The notes under the pieces: model-generated | The model's input: the letters and a program-made list of their open reading frames with translations, nothing else | Told to the model about the DNA's origin: nothing | Databases searched by the model: none | Assembly: GCA_013398955.1 (NCBI GenBank) | Contig: VWPU01014161.1 | Coordinates: 124,001-188,000 of the forward strand | Direction of reading: 5' to 3' | Source of the DNA: Callaeas wilsoni | Taxonomy: Eukaryota; Chordata; Aves; Passeriformes; Callaeidae | DNA: 64,000 bases | In this document: positions 13,446 to 24,998 of the stretch, one piece after another | Numbering within the stretch: the stretch's first letter is position 1 | Layout of the letters: every line of letters begins with the position of its first letter | Made by a program: the position numbers and the translations under genes

Positions 13446-14499
13446 AAATAAAGAAAGTGTGTTACTTGAAGTGGCCTTTATGGAAATTGTCGACCTTTAT
13501 GAAAAGATTACTTAAAAATATCCCCAAAAGCCTCAGATTTGAAACATATTTGACAGAATAGCTGAGGTCAAATCCTGTTGCATCACTGAAGGAATTGCAA
13601 TGGTAATGGTATACGTAAGGGAGTTCTGCACAAGGGCAGGAATATTTTGTGCAACTGCTCACATCAGCACCTAGAACATTCCTCTGGCTATCTGTTCTTG
13701 TGCAGCTAATCCAATGCCTCAGAAAGCTTTAGTGCATGTGGATGTATAAAGGGAAGGTTTCTTATCTCTACAGTTTGCAATTAGCTCTCTCCTTCCTACA
13801 GTCTCCTGCCTTAGCAAATTTAACTCTCACAAAATTGAGTTACAATAGGAAAAAGACACAGAAATGCTTGCTGAAATGCCAGGAGTTAATCTGTGCTCAC
13901 ATGAGGATTTACCCCTCTGATCCTTCCTCTGACACCTGGCTGTGGCTGTGGCTAACACTTGAGTCACGGTGCAGAATGCAAAAGGCATGCAGGCTCCAAC
14001 ACTCCCAAGATGCCATAACAACAAAAATGCAGTGCACAAACATATTTCTTTGTAAGTTCCTTATCAACATGAGTACTCATAAATGCAGTGTGGAAGACAC
14101 TTTTTCTGCAGGTAAAGACTGCAGAGCACAAGTCACCAAAGCTGAGCACTAGGAAAACCACAACCAAGTCCTTCTGCAAATCTTACTGTGACTATATGAA
14201 AATTTTTTAGCAGTTATATCACCTCTGGTGATGTTTTGATGCAGTGCTTGTCTTACTGGAAAAATTTCTATTTCTACAAACAGACAAGTAATTTTTATTT
14301 AATCCAGACATAAAAGTAAACCTGCTCAAAATGAAGTCATTCCCCAGGTTTGGCAATCTACTTCCCTGAACAGTGATTGAAATGTTCTTGAGAGGCAGAA
14401 GGCTGACGGATATAGGTAAAGTGCACCAAATATTGTATTAGGATAACTGAACAGGTTTAATGAGCCCACTATTCTATTTCAACGTATTGAAGAATACCT

Positions 14500-15000
14500 T
14501 TAGTGCAGGTGGCTCAGTGTGCAGGCTGCAGATTGAGCTCTGGGTGGCGGGAGCAAGAGGCAAGATGCCAGGAACTGGAACTGATCTTTTGCACAAGAAA
14601 GGGCACAGGGCCCTGTGGCCCAGCCAGATGACCAGACTGAGAGGCACAGCAGGTGCCAAAGGCCCCCAGACTCCACACGCTTAGACTGTGAGGATATAAA
14701 AGCCTGGGGTTTCCTTTGTTCTGTTTCCCTCCTCAGAGACACCCAGGCTGAGCTTTTATCTTATTTAGTTATTGCACCAAGATTTAATTATTTCAAAGAT
14801 CCAGACTCTGAAAACCCAGGGCTGAGCCAGTAAGGAAACCTGGTCTGTCTGTGTGAGAGTGGAGTGTGCAGGGAGTCAAGTGGGGACCCGTCGGTCACTG
14901 AGCCACTCCCCACCAAGGTGCCTCTGTCCCAGCTCAGGTGGTGTGAGTGTGACTGCCAGAGTGGCTCCTGGATGGTCAGACAGGAAAGCTTCCTTAACAC
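14500..15000 (+). mobile_element. Possible LTR-like or other repeat remnant with a TATA box
   Basis: A GC-rich block in AT-rich surroundings with a good TATAAAAG at 14695-14702, then a pyrimidine-rich run (TTTCCTTTGTTCTGTTTCCC). The layout resembles an LTR promoter. Short open frames overlap on both strands but resemble no protein I know. It could instead be a promoter of an unknown transcript. Confidence 0.28.
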
Positions 15001-18000
15001 AATCTAAAGTTCAGCACCAGTTTCTCTTGCATGGTAGCTTAGAGCCATGTCAGAAGCTTGAATATGAATTAGTATGCCTGAAACACAAGAAGGCATCTCT
15101 ACTAGTAAACAAAATGAACTCAGAACCATACAGTGAGCCTTACACCACATGGAGAACTTCTCTTCCAGTCCAAAACAGTGTCATGGATTCTGGCACGTGA
15201 CGGGATGGCCTGTGATGTGCCCTGAGCTATACCCAAATGCTGTTTGGGAAAGCATTAGATATGTCATCATGGGACTGTGTCCAGCCCTTTCAGAATTTAC
15301 TAATACATAGTTTATGCATCTACCTTCAGGTAGCCACATTTTTAGTTTATCCATCTACTGATAGTGTTTATAAGAGCCACAGTAGGAGTTCAGGGCTTTG
15401 CTGTTTTACATGCTGAGAAGCATATGTCCAAGAGTACTCTCTCCAACAGTACTTCCAGGCCATGATAGCAAACACTCTTACCCAGTGAAATCCAACATTC
15501 CCATATCAATTTCTCATTCAGAATGACCTGTGCCAACTCAGAACGGTGCCCAGGAGTTGCCAAGTGCTACTTGACATGGGTCAAATCTTGCCAAAAGAAT
15601 TCCAAGAATTTAACGATAGAGAGGACTATTACCCCGGGATATACTCCGATATGGCCTAATTTGTGAATATAGATGTAGCAGGAGACACTGCTTTCACCAT
15701 ATGTGTCAGCCAGTCCAAGCTACAGGCAAACACTACACAAGGCAGGCCTTCCTTCATTCCTCCCATTGTCCCTATCTTCAATTTCTACAGAACAAGTCAA
15801 TTCAAGAACTAATTACATTAAAACAAAACAAACTGAGAACATCATCTTTTTCTATACCTGGAGAATTCTCTACCCAGGGCTTTGTATTAGCCACAGAAAA
15901 ATTACATAATTTGTATTTAAAGCTAAATATTTGCTTGTACATTAAAAAATAGATAGTGTACATGACAGCTTTCACAACAAAATATTTTTATTACACTAAC
16001 ATATAACAAGAACATCTTTAAGACTTGGAGGTTGCAAATCAAACTCTAATGGAATCTGTGGGAGGATTGTTATGTACTTCAGTAAATGCAGGCACTGGCT
16101 CACAGTTCCAGCAATGTTAAATTCCAGTAACTATTAGCTAAATGGGAATTCCTCCAGAATTGCAGAAATGTATCTAAGAGCCAAATACAGTCCAAAGTAT
16201 TTTTTAAAATACTTTTATAATCATGCTAAAATACAGGCATGACAAGGATCAAGATACAGGAATTCCTACTGTGATTATTGACATTTGTTTAAAATATTAT
16301 ATACTCTAAGATCAGTATACATTGTTTCTGGTTTTGACATCTTCAATTTAGTCTTGAGTTTCTTAATTATTTTATTATTAAAAATACACAGTTTTAGGTC
16401 AAGCCTTTTGTATACACCGTATTGTATCAGCCAAGAGGAAAAAATAAACATATAACACAGAGATTCTTCTTGATACATTTAGAAATTATGTGTAATAAAC
16501 ATTACTAACTGAGAATGGGTCCTGAAAGAGTAATTGGATCATCTGACAGAGAGTAAAACAGGTGAGAATTCACAAAATTAAGAGATAAAGTTGTATTGCA
16601 TAACGGCAGCACTGCAAAGGTCACTCCTTTAATTTACCGTAAAGCAGATTATAATATAATACAGACTCTTCTTTCAAACACTGTGTAATCACTAAAGGGG
16701 TAGAAATCAGTATTTCACTTTCAAAGTAAGAGGATTTATTGAGTAAAACTTTGAAACAGATTTTTCCAGTGCTAGCTCTCTTCAAGGGACAAAATATGCT
16801 TCCTACATATGCAAACTACATAAAGCTGAAGAATTTTATTACAGGACAGAGCAATAATCCAAAATCAAGTTGGCAAATGGGAGACATAGTCTCAAAACAT
16901 AGGTACAAGTGCAGAATACTATTTTTCAGAGGTAATTATAATTTACCAGAACACAAGTATGGGGATAACTGAGTACATATTCTTTCAAAAAAAAGTTTAG
17001 CATGGAAACTAATATTCAGATGAAAAATCAGAAGTGCCATGCTAGTGGAGGAAAGCCATAGTGGAACATTTGAAAAGAAATATGCCTCTAAAGACATGAG
17101 GAGGTAATATTTCTGTTCTGCTCTGCTTTGTTAAGACTTCAGTTGAACAACTGTACCTAATTGGGATGGTGGCATTTCAGTAAAAGCAGAACAAAAAATA
17201 TGTAGTATAAAAGCCAGCCACTACAGTTTCTCCACTGGATGCCTTTTTGAGGGTGATATTTAATTATTTTTGTGAACTTAATTTCAGTGATGTTTGCATA
17301 GAAGATGAAGGGGATGTGAAGCACACTCACTACGCCAGTAATATCTTCTGACCCTTGCTTTTCATGAGTGAGATAATTTGTATGAACATATAAACACTCC
17401 TCCATGTCTTAAATACCTCTTCAGACTTCACTGAGTAGCCAATGTACTGCCTTCAATAGGATAAGGCTGGAGCTAAAAAGGAAGCAAACCTGAAAATTGC
17501 TTTCATTAGCCCAGAACACCCAAATCCTCAAAAAACTCCTCAGAAAAGCCAGTATTGACTAGGTCGCAAGCTGTTTTCCTCAGCTGAACTCCCTGCTCAC
17601 CTTAATTTCTTTTTCATTTTTATTTATTTTTAAAAGAGTAATAAATAAATAATAACAGTTTCTTCGAATCCTATTTCTGACATGAGATGGATTTATCATT
17701 GTGTTTGCCAAACGAACAGCTTTCTAATGGTTTTTTCTTTGTTCAGGGCTCTGAAGCACTCTAGATCCCTGGGGCAATGACAAGAAACTCCACATTTTTC
17801 CTTTTTGTTGAGCAGACCTTTGGCAGCCTGCAGAGAGAGGCAGCTGTAATAAGGAGCATGTGTCAGGCCCTGAGCATCTCTCCTTTGCCCTGTCCCAAAC
17901 CAGGGGTTTCTGTTCTCTGTGCTGCAGCAAACCCACTCGTACAAGGGACAGAACCATACTGTGCTCTTATACAGGCACAAAAGCTGAGGCTTCAAACCTC

Positions 18001-18433
18001 CAGAAATGTCATAAAGTTCACTCAACAACAGCCAAGTACTTCAGTAAAGGCCAGCGTAAGTACTGAAAAAGAACACACATCCTCTTTCTGTTTGAGATGT
18101 AAATACAGAGAAGTGTTAAGTTCTCTTCAGGCGAAAAGGAAGATTATTTCCCTTGGCTGCTGTCTGCCTCTTGGGAGTTTATGGATGCTTAGCATTTCTC
18201 AGGTTTTTGTCCAGTAATATCATGAAAACTGTGAATACAGTTCAGGCACACATTTTCTCTGCTTTGCAGCTGAATATTACATACAGGGGAATTGGTGACC
18301 TCTGTAATGCCAGGCTATAGCAGAATGAAATATTTTTTCATGTGCGTTCATTTTCTCTTTCTCTCTTCCTTGGTATTTAAATCAGCTTACTAAAGAAACA
18401 GATTTTCCCTGCACTGTAGCACTTCTGCAAATA
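15001..18433. other. Noncoding sequence, no gene recognised
   Basis: The longest open frame, 17777-18217 plus (146 codons), has an overlapping open frame on the other strand (17696-18028) and no recognisable motif. I treat it as chance. Confidence 0.55.
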
Positions 18434-18682
18434 GAATCAGAATCACAGAATCAATTAGGTTGGAAAAGATCTTTAAGATTATCGAGTCCAGCCTATGACC
18501 TAACACCACCTTGTCAACTAGATCATTGCACTAAGTGCCCCATCCAGCCTCTCCTTAAACACCTCCAGGGACGGTGACTCCACCACCTCCCTGGGCAGCC
18601 CATTCCAATGCCAGCCACTCCTTCTGTGAAGAGCCTGTTTCTGATGCCCAGGCTAAACCTCCCCTGCTGCAGCTTAAGGCTG
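18434..18682 (-). mobile_element. CR1 LINE 3' fragment (reverse orientation)
   Basis: Begins with the reverse-complemented 3' end (ATCACAGAATCA, then TTAGGTTGGAAAAGAT). It continues through CACCTCCAGGGACGGTGACTC and CCCTGGGCAGCCCATTCCA, the usual mirror of the CR1 3' region. It is cut short close to the LTR that starts at 18698. Confidence 0.9.
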
Positions 18683-18697
18683 CACTCATTAGCACTC

Positions 18698-19288
18698 TGA
18701 TTTTGTCTAGGCTACTGATAATTTTATTCACAGTAGCTGGTGTGGGGCTGTGTCTTGGATTTGTGCTGAAAACAGTGTTGATAATGCTGGAATGTTTTCG
18801 CTGTTGCTGAGCAGTGCTTTCACAGTGTCAAGGTATTTTCTGCTCCTGATCCCAGCCTACACGAGGGGGGATCTGAGATCGCACAAGGAATTGGGAGGGG
18901 ACACAACCAGGACTGCTGACCCCAGCTGAGCCAAGGGATACCCACACCATATGGTGTCTTGCTCAGCATATATGAAGCTGGGAGAACAAGGAGGAAGAGG
19001 TGGATCATTTGGAATGATGGCGTTTGTCTTCCCAAGTCACCGTTTGGTGTGATAGAGCCCTGCTTTCCTGGGGATTGCTGAACACCTGCGTGCCAATGGG
19101 AAGTGGTGAATTAATTCCTTGTTTTCCTTTGCTTGTGGGTGCAGTTTTTGCTTTACCTATTGGACTGTCTTTATATCAACCCAGGAGTTATCTCAGTTCT
19201 ATCTTTCTAACTCTCTCCCATTCCCCTGACGGGGGACTGAGCAAGCAGCTGTGTGGGCTTGGTTGCCAGCTGGGGTTAAAACATGACA
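18698..19288 (+). mobile_element. Solo LTR of an avian endogenous retrovirus, copy 1
   Basis: About 591 bases from TGATTTTGTCTAGG to ACATGACA. It aligns by eye from end to end with the copy at 31269-31848: shared GTGCTGAAAACAGTG, CCATATGGTG, GATGGCGTTTGTC, CAAGTCACCGTT, GGGAAGTGGTGAATTAATT and the CAGCTGTGTGGGCTTGGTTGCC end. The family looks like the songbird TguLTR5-type LTRs (recalled, not searched). There is no internal retroviral region beside it, so it is a solo LTR. The TATA-like site (ATATATGAA near 18967) looks damaged. The flanking five bases (CACTC and CGAAG) do not match, so no target duplication is preserved. Confidence 0.82.
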
Positions 19289-20174
19289 CGAAGACACAAC
19301 AGTAATTATTTCCTCTCCAAACCTCTTTTACAGGTAATCATCTGCAGACAAACATACCCATAACAAAAACAAATTCTGCCTTAAAATTCTCCAAACCGCT
19401 CTAAACTGTATGCCAAGCATGAAGGCTAAAACTCTGGGATATTTTGGACCAAGTGGCTTTTCTATTCACAAGATGCTAACATATTTGGCAGTGCAATGAC
19501 CTGAATATTTCTGTTGATATTGGCCAGACCCTCACCACTGTCATATGTAAACTGTTCTCACTGGAGTCAGAGGAAACTGTCAGTAAACCTTGCTATAAAA
19601 AGCCCTAGCCAAGTGGACTGTTCACAGCAAGATGATAATCCATGGAGCTTGAAAAGTCCATGGAATGGCCATCATTTGCACATGCTACAGAACGACCAAC
19701 ATGAAAGGCAGAGTTTCAAAGCAATAAGGAGAGAGGATCAAGTATGTGTTCCCCATTTTGTGGATTAATAAAAAAGAAAAAAGAAAAGGCAGCTGGGTGG
19801 ATATGCGGGCAAGCTGAAGTCTCACCCACATATAGATGAGGTCCCTTAGCCCTGTTCAGTGCAATCTCCAGGCTCGGTCAGAATGGAGAAATACTGAGAT
19901 GTTTTGCAGTACCCTGAACCTACCTGTGGCCACACTCGGACTTCCACTGCATATATAAATCAAATACAGCCACATATTGGACTGTACAAGCAAAAGTACA
20001 GTCAGCATATCAAGGGAAGTGGATATTCTCCTGTTCTCAGCACTTATGTGGCTCCATCAGGAACACTGTGGTTTCACTTTTAGCCCCCAGCACAACAGTG
20101 ACAAGAACAAATCAGAGCAAGGGCAGCTGCTGATTACTGCAATGTTTAAAGATCTAGAGCAGGTGATGTAGAAA
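19289..20174. other. Noncoding sequence between LTR copy 1 and an old CR1
   Basis: Nothing assigned. There is no retroviral internal sequence after the LTR, which supports calling that LTR solo. Confidence 0.55.
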
Positions 20175-20563
20175 GAGATGCCAAAGGAACTGCATTTGTT
20201 CAGCTTTAAGAAGAGAAGGCTGCAGGGGCACCTAGAAGCAGTCTATCATTTCTGAAAGGGAGTTAATAGAGAAGATGGAGCAAGACTCTTCTCAGAGTGG
20301 AACAGTGAAAGGACAAGAGAGGATACAAGTTGCAAGAAGGGAAATTCCTATCAAACACGAAGAAAAAATCCACAGTGAGGGTTAATTGAATAGACTGCCA
20401 GATAAATTGGATGATGTCTATCCTTGGAGACACTCAGAATTCAGCTAAACACAGTCTTGAACAAACCCCACCTGCCTTCAGAGATAGCTCTGCTTTGAGC
20501 AGAAGTCTGAACTAGATAACCTTCAAAAGTCCCTTCCAAGCTGTTTTTCCATGATTCTCTGAT
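20175..20563 (+). mobile_element. Old CR1 LINE 3' fragment
   Basis: A diverged copy: AAAGGAACTGCATTTGTTCAG, later GAACTAGATAACCTTC, TCCCTTCCAAGCTG and ATGATTCTCTGA at the 3' end. Divergence is clearly higher than in the copies at 6.2, 33.6 and 47.5 kb, so an older insertion is inferred. Confidence 0.7.
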
Positions 20564-23500
20564 CTAAAGTATTTACCAGGAAAATAGGCACAGGTCTAAC
20601 TGTCCTTTGTTTATTTGCTTGCAAAGCAACTCCAGTGGTACAGGATGAATGTCAATGCACAGAGCAAAACTTCAGAGATAAGACCCTTCATGTTACTCAA
20701 GAAAAAAGAGTTAGGCCTTGATAGATACTAAAACTTGGTCATAATTATAACCTAATTTTAACTGATCTATTATGAAAAATTTCTGATGTAAAAGCAGAAG
20801 CCCTTAAAGTTAACTAGTACAAGACTGAAGAAACAACAAAAAAAAAACAGAACAAGCTTTGCAGAACACTCAGGTTTTACAGGCAGAGAAATTTACAGGC
20901 AGACAGCAGCAAGCGATGAGGCCATTCCCTAAGGGAAGCTGAGCTGGGGGCTGAGGGTGGCTGCTCATCCAGCAGTGCCTTCACCACCCAGGGCACAGCC
21001 CCACAGCACCTGTGCTGCAGTCCTGGTAACACGCAAGGGCAGCCCCTGGCACAGTGAGGGCATGAATCAGGTCCTTGGTCCACCCAGGGACCATTAGGAA
21101 GTTAAGGACAGAGACAGTACTGGAGAAAAAGCTGTAGCAAAGGTCCAGGATCCATCCAGGAGGCAGGACCAGAGACATGGATGGGCACAGGCCCATTCAC
21201 AGCACAGCTGGAGCCAGGACTGAATGCCCAGCCCTGAGCTGAAAGGAAGCCCCCCACACAACAATGGGATGGAGGCTCCAGGTAAGTCTGGTGACGGCCA
21301 TTAAAGCCTATTAGTGCTCTCAGAACCCTGCCAAATTCAGGGTTTAAAGGTATACCTTGTCTAAAGCTGTAATTATCAAACTATGTTAAGAAGAAAGAAG
21401 CTTGGTGACTCTGAAGACCATTTTCCACAATGCAGCAAAAAGTGAAATATATTTTATCAACACAAAAATAATAGCAAAGTGTGATCCCATAAATAAACTT
21501 TCATATTGCTTAGTAATAAATCAAGCCATTACATCCAATTTTGATAAGATTCCTAAATTCCTATCATGCCTGCTACTTTTAAAGTGGTATCTCACAGCTT
21601 AGACCTATTCACTATAGTATTAGAAACTGATTGACATCTTGACTTTTTTTCTCCATTCCAGCTTGTGCATTGTGGTCACACTTCAAGAGAAATTGAAAAT
21701 GCTATCTGGACCAGATTCATTTCAGTGAAGTACACGTAAAATAAATTTGACCAGCTGTCACAGATTTCTCAACTTATTTTAGAATAACTTCAACAACGTT
21801 AAATAAGCTTCCCAGAAACTGGAAATGCTCCATCAATCGCTAAATTTAATACCAATAGATTAAATGCCGAGCACCAGCTCTGGCAATGATTGGAAAATGA
21901 TTCTTACTGTATCTCCTACACATCTCTTAGCAGCACCATTCTTAGAGGCAGGAAGTTCCTCCTGCCATTCATACTGTTTATAGATTTTCATTATAATCTG
22001 GTACCTGAACATGATCTTACAACATGCAAAGCACCTTCACATTTTATTGACATCCCTGAAAATTGTGAATATGAATTTTCATGAAACAACTCCAAACCCC
22101 TATCTTTAAAGATGGTTCCTATATATTATAAAATCAGTGATAGTTGTGTCCTCCCCAGATGCCCTGAAAAATGAAGATTTGTTAGTTTGAGTCTATGCAC
22201 AACTCTGGCTGTGAAAATAAAGCAATGCTTCTCACAGTGAGTTAAAGTTATCACCAGGAAGGGTGAACATATGGGCAATGAGCTAAGAACTGCTTGAAGT
22301 CTCTGCTGACAATTTAGGAATAGATTTTGTATAATTTTCTTTTAGCAAAGCTCAAAAACTGAACCAAGTCTTCTGTGTTTTAGTGAATAGGAAAATTAGT
22401 GTGTCATTTCCTAGCTATTTAGAGCTCCACTCTCCTGATTACTGTTGTTATTGTTGCTGTTGCTGTTGTTAGTGCCTCACAGAGCTGTATGGCATGCAAC
22501 CACTTTTCATCTTGAGGGTAGATATCGTATTGATCAGGGGAGCTGAGAATTTTGTATTCACAGTGCATGTCAGCGGTCCTGATGAGCTTCTTCAGGTCCT
22601 ACTGGGTCAAGTCCCTGCCCGTCACAACTGCACAAGACCATCCATTATCTGTCTGAGGTATTTTGCTTTCACGTCAAGCAGGAGTGTGTTGATAACTTTC
22701 CAACTCCACTATGGATCTCAGCAGTCAGCTAAAACTGTGCCAGAAGTTCTTTCTCCACTGGGAACACGGGTGCTCCTGCTGCTGCTTTTCCTTCTGGGCT
22801 TTCAATCCATAAACATGAAATTCATTCACTAGAAGAAAGTTTGCAGCAGTGCAATTAAAAGTTAGTTTTTAATTTCTAAGTTTCTTATCAACTTAAATCA
22901 ACATTTCTTGTACAAAGTAATTTCTCACTCATGCTTCCTCCAGGCCACTGTTTTTTTTCAGTGCAGCATGTTATCATTCTGTGGTACTGGTGTGCTGGAA
23001 TCCTGATACCTATACTTATTTGGAAGAGTGCTTGGAGGTTCCTAAGCAAGTGGCCAGCAAACCAGTGTATGGCTCACCCTTCACTCTAACCTCCTTGAAT
23101 TCAACAAGTTCCCCCTCAAACGGATACTTGCTCTTCTTTATGAGGATAGCTGCCTTTCCTCTGTCCAGCCACTTTCCCCTGCAGCCAAAGATTGGCACTA
23201 TCCTTCATTTTCTTTCCCTACAAAAGAAATGGTGTTACCTCAATGCCCACATCACCCAGCCTTCTGAGTTTCTCTCCTGGCTCCTTAGCAATGACTGCAT
23301 CAAATTTAAGGGTTTGCCAGCACTATAAAAACTCTGCTTACCCCATTAGAGAATCTTGTGCTTTCAGCACCAAGGAGGGTCTGGTAAGAACAAGTAAAGT
23401 TTACAAAAATGAAGCAAGCGCATTGTTATTCCTACTAGTCTCAGAGTCACAGCAACAGCAACTACAAAAGACCTTCATTTCCTGTGTTTCAGCACTGTAC

Positions 23501-24420
23501 AACAAAGCAGGAACATCTATACCTGGATTATTCCTGGTAGACATATCTCTAATCTGTTTTCAAAGTTCTTCAAAGACAGAGTTGCCATGACCTTCTCTAG
23601 GCAGCTTTTTCATCCCTTTACTACTTGAACTGTTAGAAAACTTCCATGGTGTCTAACCTGAATTTTCTGATGTAATTTAAGCCCTTGCATCCCATGGCAT
23701 ACATATGTCATAGACAAAGAGAACAAATTAATTCCTTGATCTTCACTGAAGACCTTTACTTATTTGAAGTTTGACACTTCTTTCTCTCTCTTTTTCTCAT
23801 GATAATCCTTTCTTATTTCATCTAAATAACCCTCGTTTGTTCAGTCTTTACTTGTAGGTCATGTTATCCAGTCCTCCAGTCTTTTTTGTGGATCTCTTCC
23901 TGAATTTCTCCTTTTCTTCTCCTGTGAACTGGAAGCCTCTGCTTCTGCAGAACCTTCATTAATGCTGTGTAAAGACTTAGGATTACTTCTTTTGTCTTGC
24001 AAGCTATATTTCTCTTCATCTGGACATCTTCATCTAAATGAGGTGTATTAACATCTGTGTGTAAAACAAGTAGCAGAATAATCAGTTGGTTCTGTTGGTT
24101 TTCTTTTATTAGATCTTTCTTAGCCTCAGGTTTGTCTAGCATTCCTTCATTTGAATTATGAAAGAAAAACACAAAGTAAAGCCCTGGACAAATTGCAGTA
24201 AATGTGAGACAAATTCTAACACTCAATAGTGATGCTATTGTCAGAGGCTCTTTTAAAGCCAATACTGAGGTAATGCAGAGAGGTCTGAGTTAAGAAAACA
24301 CATCTGTAACTGAATTTTTGGTTAAAAAATGTATGGATCTGGGATTTAAAAGGTGGCTATTCTCTTCCACCTATGTGAGAACTACATGTAGGCAATTCTG
24401 CTGGGAAAGCACTAATCTTA
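20564..24420. other. Noncoding sequence with a GC-rich patch, no gene recognised
   Basis: A GC-rich patch at about 20870-21300 looks repeat-like (GGTCCAGGATCCATCC and flanks) but is not identified. Open frames at 22494-22832 plus (112 codons, leucine-rich end) and 23864-24262 minus (132 codons) are unrecognised. Confidence 0.55.
22443..22471. repeat. Imperfect (GTT/GCT)n microsatellite
   Basis: TGTTGTTATTGTTGCTGTTG followed by CTGTTGTTA: nine or so trinucleotide units with interruptions. Confidence 0.85.
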
Positions 24421-24998
24421 GATTGGGTTGAGTTGGAAGGCACCTTAAGGATCCTTTCGTTTCAGTGCCTCTGACATGAGCAGCAACTTTCCATTTAACT
24501 GTGTGGCTCAAAGCCCCATCCAGCCTGGCTTTGAACATCCCTGACCTTCCAGGGATGGGGCATCCACAGCTTCTCTGGGCAACCTTTTCCAGTGCCTCAC
24601 CACTCTCACACTAAAGAATTTCTTAGTAAAATTGAATCTAAACCTAGACTCTCAGTTTGAAGCCATTCCCCCTTGTCCTATCCTTACAGGCCCTTGTAAA
24701 AAGTCCCTCTCCAGCTTTCTTTGTAGCCTGCCCTTTAAGTACTAGAAGCCTGCTCCAAAGGTCTCTCTGGAACCTTCCCTTCTCCAGGCTGAACAGCCCT
24801 AACTCACTCAGATTGTCTTCACAGGAGAGGTGCTCCAGCCCTCTGATCATCTTTGTGGTCCTCCTTTGGATTTGCTCCAGCAGGTCCATGTCCTTCTTCT
24901 GCTGGGTGCTCCAGACCTAGATGGAACACTCCAGGCAAGGTCTCAGGAACGCAGAGTAGAGGGGTAGAATCACCTCCCTCAATCTGCTGGTCACAATC
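24421..24998 (-). mobile_element. CR1 LINE 3' fragment with ORF2 C-terminal remnant
   Basis: Reverse-strand CR1. An open piece at 24644-24889 (minus) reads like the C-terminal end of the CR1 ORF2 protein (QRRTTKMIRGLEHLS, later ELGLFSLEKGR). The 3' terminus is at the low-coordinate end (GTTGGAAGGCACC). No complete protein is possible. Confidence 0.9.

Larger units (their letters stand above)
7921..14499. other. Noncoding sequence, no gene recognised
   Basis: Apart from the possible LTR remnant at 11.2-11.4 kb and the T run, nothing could be assigned. Open frames of up to 138 codons (13736-14152 plus; 12109-12459 minus, 116 codons) lack domains, splice context or codon bias that would support them. 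A small GC-rich patch lies at about 11560-11720. Confidence 0.55.

Noticed and set aside
13736..14152. 138-codon plus-strand open frame
   Set aside because: Overlapping frames are open on the minus strand and there is no domain, signal peptide or splice context.
17655..17680. TTCGAATCC resembling a tRNA B box
   Set aside because: No A box at the right distance, no acceptor-stem pairing and no terminator; no cloverleaf can be drawn.
17777..18217. 146-codon plus-strand open frame, the longest outside the minisatellite except for 49921-50388
   Set aside because: No recognisable motif and no splice or promoter context; an overlapping frame is open on the other strand.
23864..24262. 132-codon minus-strand frame with a short KEVILSLYTAL-like match to the end of CR1 ORF2
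   Set aside because: The match is only about ten residues, and the surrounding bases do not align with CR1. The genuine CR1 copy begins 160 bases away with its own ORF2 end.
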